Source of the DNA: Mucilaginibacter sp. JRF
GTDB lineage: Bacteria > Bacteroidota > Bacteroidia > Sphingobacteriales > Sphingobacteriaceae
Assembly: GCF_015223065.1 (NCBI RefSeq)
Contig: NZ_JADFBY010000001.1
Location: 930,001 to 994,000 of the forward strand
Reading direction: 5' to 3'
DNA: 64,000 nucleotides
In this document: positions 62,208 to 64,000 of the stretch, in pieces
Numbering within the stretch: position 1 is the stretch's first letter
Layout of the letters: each line of letters opens with the position of its first letter
Translations under genes and position numbers: made by a program
The notes under the pieces: model-generated
Database searches by the model: none
The model's input: only the letters and a program-made list of their open reading frames with translations
Told to the model about the DNA's origin: nothing

Positions 62208-63563
62208 ATGAACAAAAGGGGTAAATTTTTAATGGGCTTGTTGGGCTGCCTGTGGTGGTCAAACGGGTTCGCGCAGCAATCGCCGCCGAGAGATAGCACG
62301 GCACACAGCTTTAGTCTGGCTGATTGCATTAATTACGCTTATGAACACCAGGATTCGGTAAAAAATGCCGCGTTAGATGTTAAGAGCGCCGAATATAAGG
62401 TAAAGGAAACCATTGGCATAGGGTTGCCACAGGTAAATGGTTCGGCCCAATTTCAGGACTACTTTAGGGTTCCGGCTCAGGTAGCTCCAGGTGATTTTTT
62501 TGGGAGGCCGGGCGAGTTAGTTCCGCTGAGGTTTGCGGTGAAGTATAGCACAACCCTCACTGTACAAGCCACACAGTTATTGTTTGATGGTACTTTTTTA
62601 GTTGGACTACAATCAGCTAAAGTATTTAAGGAGCTCTCTCAAAAAAGCTTTACCCGTACCAAGATCGAAACCAACTCCAACGTAACTAAGGCTTATTACC
62701 AGGTACTGGTAAGTTACGAGCAGATCAAATTGTATGATGCCAACATCAAACAGTTAAAACAACAGCTTGACGAAACTACGCAACAAAATAAACAAGGATT
62801 TGTAGAAAAGATAGATGTTGACCGTTTAGCGGTGCAATACAACAATTTGGTAACCAATCGCGAAAATGTTGAAGGAGGCATTATTATCTATAACCAAATG
62901 CTCAAATTCCAAATGGGCATGCCTGTAGATGAGCAGCTAATACTTACTGACAAGTTGGAGAGCGTTAATTTTAGTGACAAGCCCGAGGCTGTTACTGATA
63001 CTGCCTTTTACCGCAACAGGATAGAATACAGCTTGCTCGAAACCAATAAAAAACTAAATGAATTTGATATGAAAGAAAAGAAGGCTCGTTTCCTTCCTTC
63101 GCTGTCGGCATTTGGTAATTTATCCACCTCGTTTTATGAGAATAATTTTAGTCGTTTATTCAATAACAACTATCCATTCAGCTTTGTAGGATTGAGCCTA
63201 AACGTGCCGATCTTCAGCGGAGGTCAGCGTACCAATCAATTAAGGCAGTCAAAGATCAATGTGCTCAAATCTCAGAATGATCTGCATAATTTAAAGAATG
63301 CTTTAATGTTACAAGCTAATACAGCTAACATAACTTATATAAACGGCCTTAAATCGCTTAACAATCAACGTAGCAACCGTGAATTAGCACTTGAGGTTTT
63401 ACGTGTCACCAAAATAAAGTATCAGCAAGGTGTAGGGTCAAGCATTGAGGTTTCGCAAGCACAAAATGAACTTGAAAGCGCCGATAACCAATACATACAA
63501 GCGCTTTACAATGTACTTGTAAGCAAGGTTGATCTTGATAAAGCATACGGACGTTTAAACTAA
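62208..63563 (+). CDS. TolC family outer-membrane efflux protein
   Basis: The 451-residue protein has a signal peptide (to ~NGFAQ). The two OEP repeats of the trimeric outer-membrane channel begin with FSLADCINYAYEHQDSVKNA and include NKQGFVEKIDVDRLAVQYNN and YQQGVGSSIEVSQAQNELES. Likely a drug or metabolite exporter with the adaptor that follows 26 bp later. Unlike the metal system at 27-31 kb, here the channel is encoded separately. Confidence 0.94.
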   Translation: MNKRGKFLMGLLGCLWWSNGFAQQSPPRDSTAHSFSLADCINYAYEHQDSVKNAALDVKSAEYKVKETIGIGLPQVNGSAQFQDYFRVPAQVAPGDFFGRPGELVPLRFAVKYSTTLTVQATQLLFDGTFLVGLQSAKVFKELSQKSFTRTKIETNSNVTKAYYQVLVSYEQIKLYDANIKQLKQQLDETTQQNKQGFVEKIDVDRLAVQYNNLVTNRENVEGGIIIYNQMLKFQMGMPVDEQLILTDKLESVNFSDKPEAVTDTAFYRNRIEYSLLETNKKLNEFDMKEKKARFLPSLSAFGNLSTSFYENNFSRLFNNNYPFSFVGLSLNVPIFSGGQRTNQLRQSKINVLKSQNDLHNLKNALMLQANTANITYINGLKSLNNQRSNRELALEVLRVTKIKYQQGVGSSIEVSQAQNELESADNQYIQALYNVLVSKVDLDKAYGRLN

Positions 63564-63589
63564 ATCATTCACATTACAACACGCAACAA

Positions 63590-64000
63590 ATGAAGAATTT
63601 AATATATATAGCCGCCCTGATGTTCCTGGCATCGTGCGGTGGTAAAAAGGATAAAAAAACGGAGCTTGCCGAACTGAAAAAACAGCAGGCTGAGCTTAAT
63701 TCAAAAGTAGCCAAATTACAGGCAGAGGTTGGTGGTAACGATTCGGCAAAGGTTATGGATGTTACCGTTTACAAACTTGAACCCGGCCAGTTCAATAACT
63801 ATGTAGAGATACAAGGACGTATTGACGCGCAGGAAAACGTTACCGCGTTTTCGCAGGCACCGGGCACTATTACCGCTATTTATGTAAAACCCGGTCAGCA
63901 TGTAAGCAAAGGGCAGGTACTTGTTCAATTAGATAATGTGGTATTGCAACAGCAAATAGCACAGGCCGAAGCAAAGGCTGAATTATCACGTACCTTATTT
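63590..64000 (+). CDS. RND efflux periplasmic adaptor lipoprotein (3' partial)
   Basis: Open frame from ATG at 63590 to the window end (137 codons seen). The signal MKNLIYIAALMFLASCGG has a lipobox with lipidation at Cys16. A charged coiled-coil segment follows (KKTELAELKKQQAELNSKVA), then the first half of a biotinyl-lipoyl-like domain (GTITAIYVKPGQHVSKGQVL) and the start of the alpha-hairpin. It is an AcrA/HlyD-type adaptor; an RND pump gene is expected just downstream. Confidence 0.9.
   Translation, partial: MKNLIYIAALMFLASCGGKKDKKTELAELKKQQAELNSKVAKLQAEVGGNDSAKVMDVTVYKLEPGQFNNYVEIQGRIDAQENVTAFSQAPGTITAIYVKPGQHVSKGQVLVQLDNVVLQQQIAQAEAKAELSRTLF

Noticed and set aside
63716..63928. 70-codon minus-strand frame near the window end
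   Set aside because: It is antisense to the clearly coding efflux adaptor gene that begins at 63590.
1..64000. CRISPR array, insertion sequence, integrase, prophage or toxin-antitoxin pair
   Set aside because: No regular spacer repeats, transposase motifs, attachment-site duplication or phage structural genes were found on either strand.

Overview
This 64 kb stretch is a chromosomal segment of a Bacteroidota member, most probably family Sphingobacteriaceae (Mucilaginibacter/Pedobacter-like). The reasons are a SusC/SusD pair, a PorP/SprF protein beside a giant PKD protein with a gliding-motility/type IX secretion C-terminal domain, lipoproteins ending in SACKK-type lipoboxes, moderate GC, frequent TAnnTTTG -7 promoter boxes and weak Shine-Dalgarno sequences. 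There is no transposase, integrase, phage gene or CRISPR array. Coding density is high and the window looks like core and lifestyle chromosome rather than an island.

Layout. 1-2.6 kb: an exported glucose/sorbosone-dehydrogenase fused to PKD, cytochrome c and CBM-like parts, truncated by the window edge. 2.8-6.2 kb: pta-ackA acetate operon. 6.3-11.6 kb: secreted GH78 alpha-L-rhamnosidase and a Tat-exported phosphocholine-type phospholipase C. 11.9-19.4 kb, minus strand: OsmC plus a small membrane protein, a SprF-like protein with its type-B CTD surface protein, and a fused SpmA-SpmB protein. 19.5-26.2 kb: small HTH regulator, OsmC-metZ-DinB-fold operon, OmpA protein, SRPBCC protein, acetate transporter SatP, phosphoglycerate mutase.

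26.2-32.2 kb, minus strand: heavy-metal RND system with adaptor, a CusA pump fused to its TolC-like outer-membrane factor, and a small exported protein. 32.3-34.4 kb is an RNA-rich patch: SAM-I riboswitch, cysteine desulfurase, tRNA-Cys, a 43-residue membrane peptide gene with its own terminator, and an orphan terminator suggesting a small RNA. 34.6-44 kb: AraC regulator and DUF885 protein facing a SusC-SusD-fasciclin-DUF5007 operon. Related ATTATC...CAAA repeats lie in front of both araC and susC and may be the regulator's sites.

44-52 kb: DUF6702 protein, HupE/UreJ membrane protein, M1 and M28 exported peptidases, a divergent LysR/MdaB pair and YajQ. 52-61.4 kb: housekeeping genes ppk1-ppx, ubiX, mtaB, lgt, suhB-like, nfu and purB. 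61.5 kb to the end: TetR regulator, TolC protein and the start of an RND adaptor, an efflux operon that continues beyond the window.

The segment mixes acetate metabolism (pta, ackA, satP), sulfur metabolism (metZ, cysteine desulfurase, nfu, SAM riboswitch, tRNA-Cys), nutrient capture and surface functions, and two efflux systems. No wholly new multi-gene system is evident. The best leads are the riboswitch-controlled cysteine desulfurase with a competing 10-bp pairing, the small membrane peptide gene, three short candidate ncRNAs, and the shared AraC/SusC promoter repeats.
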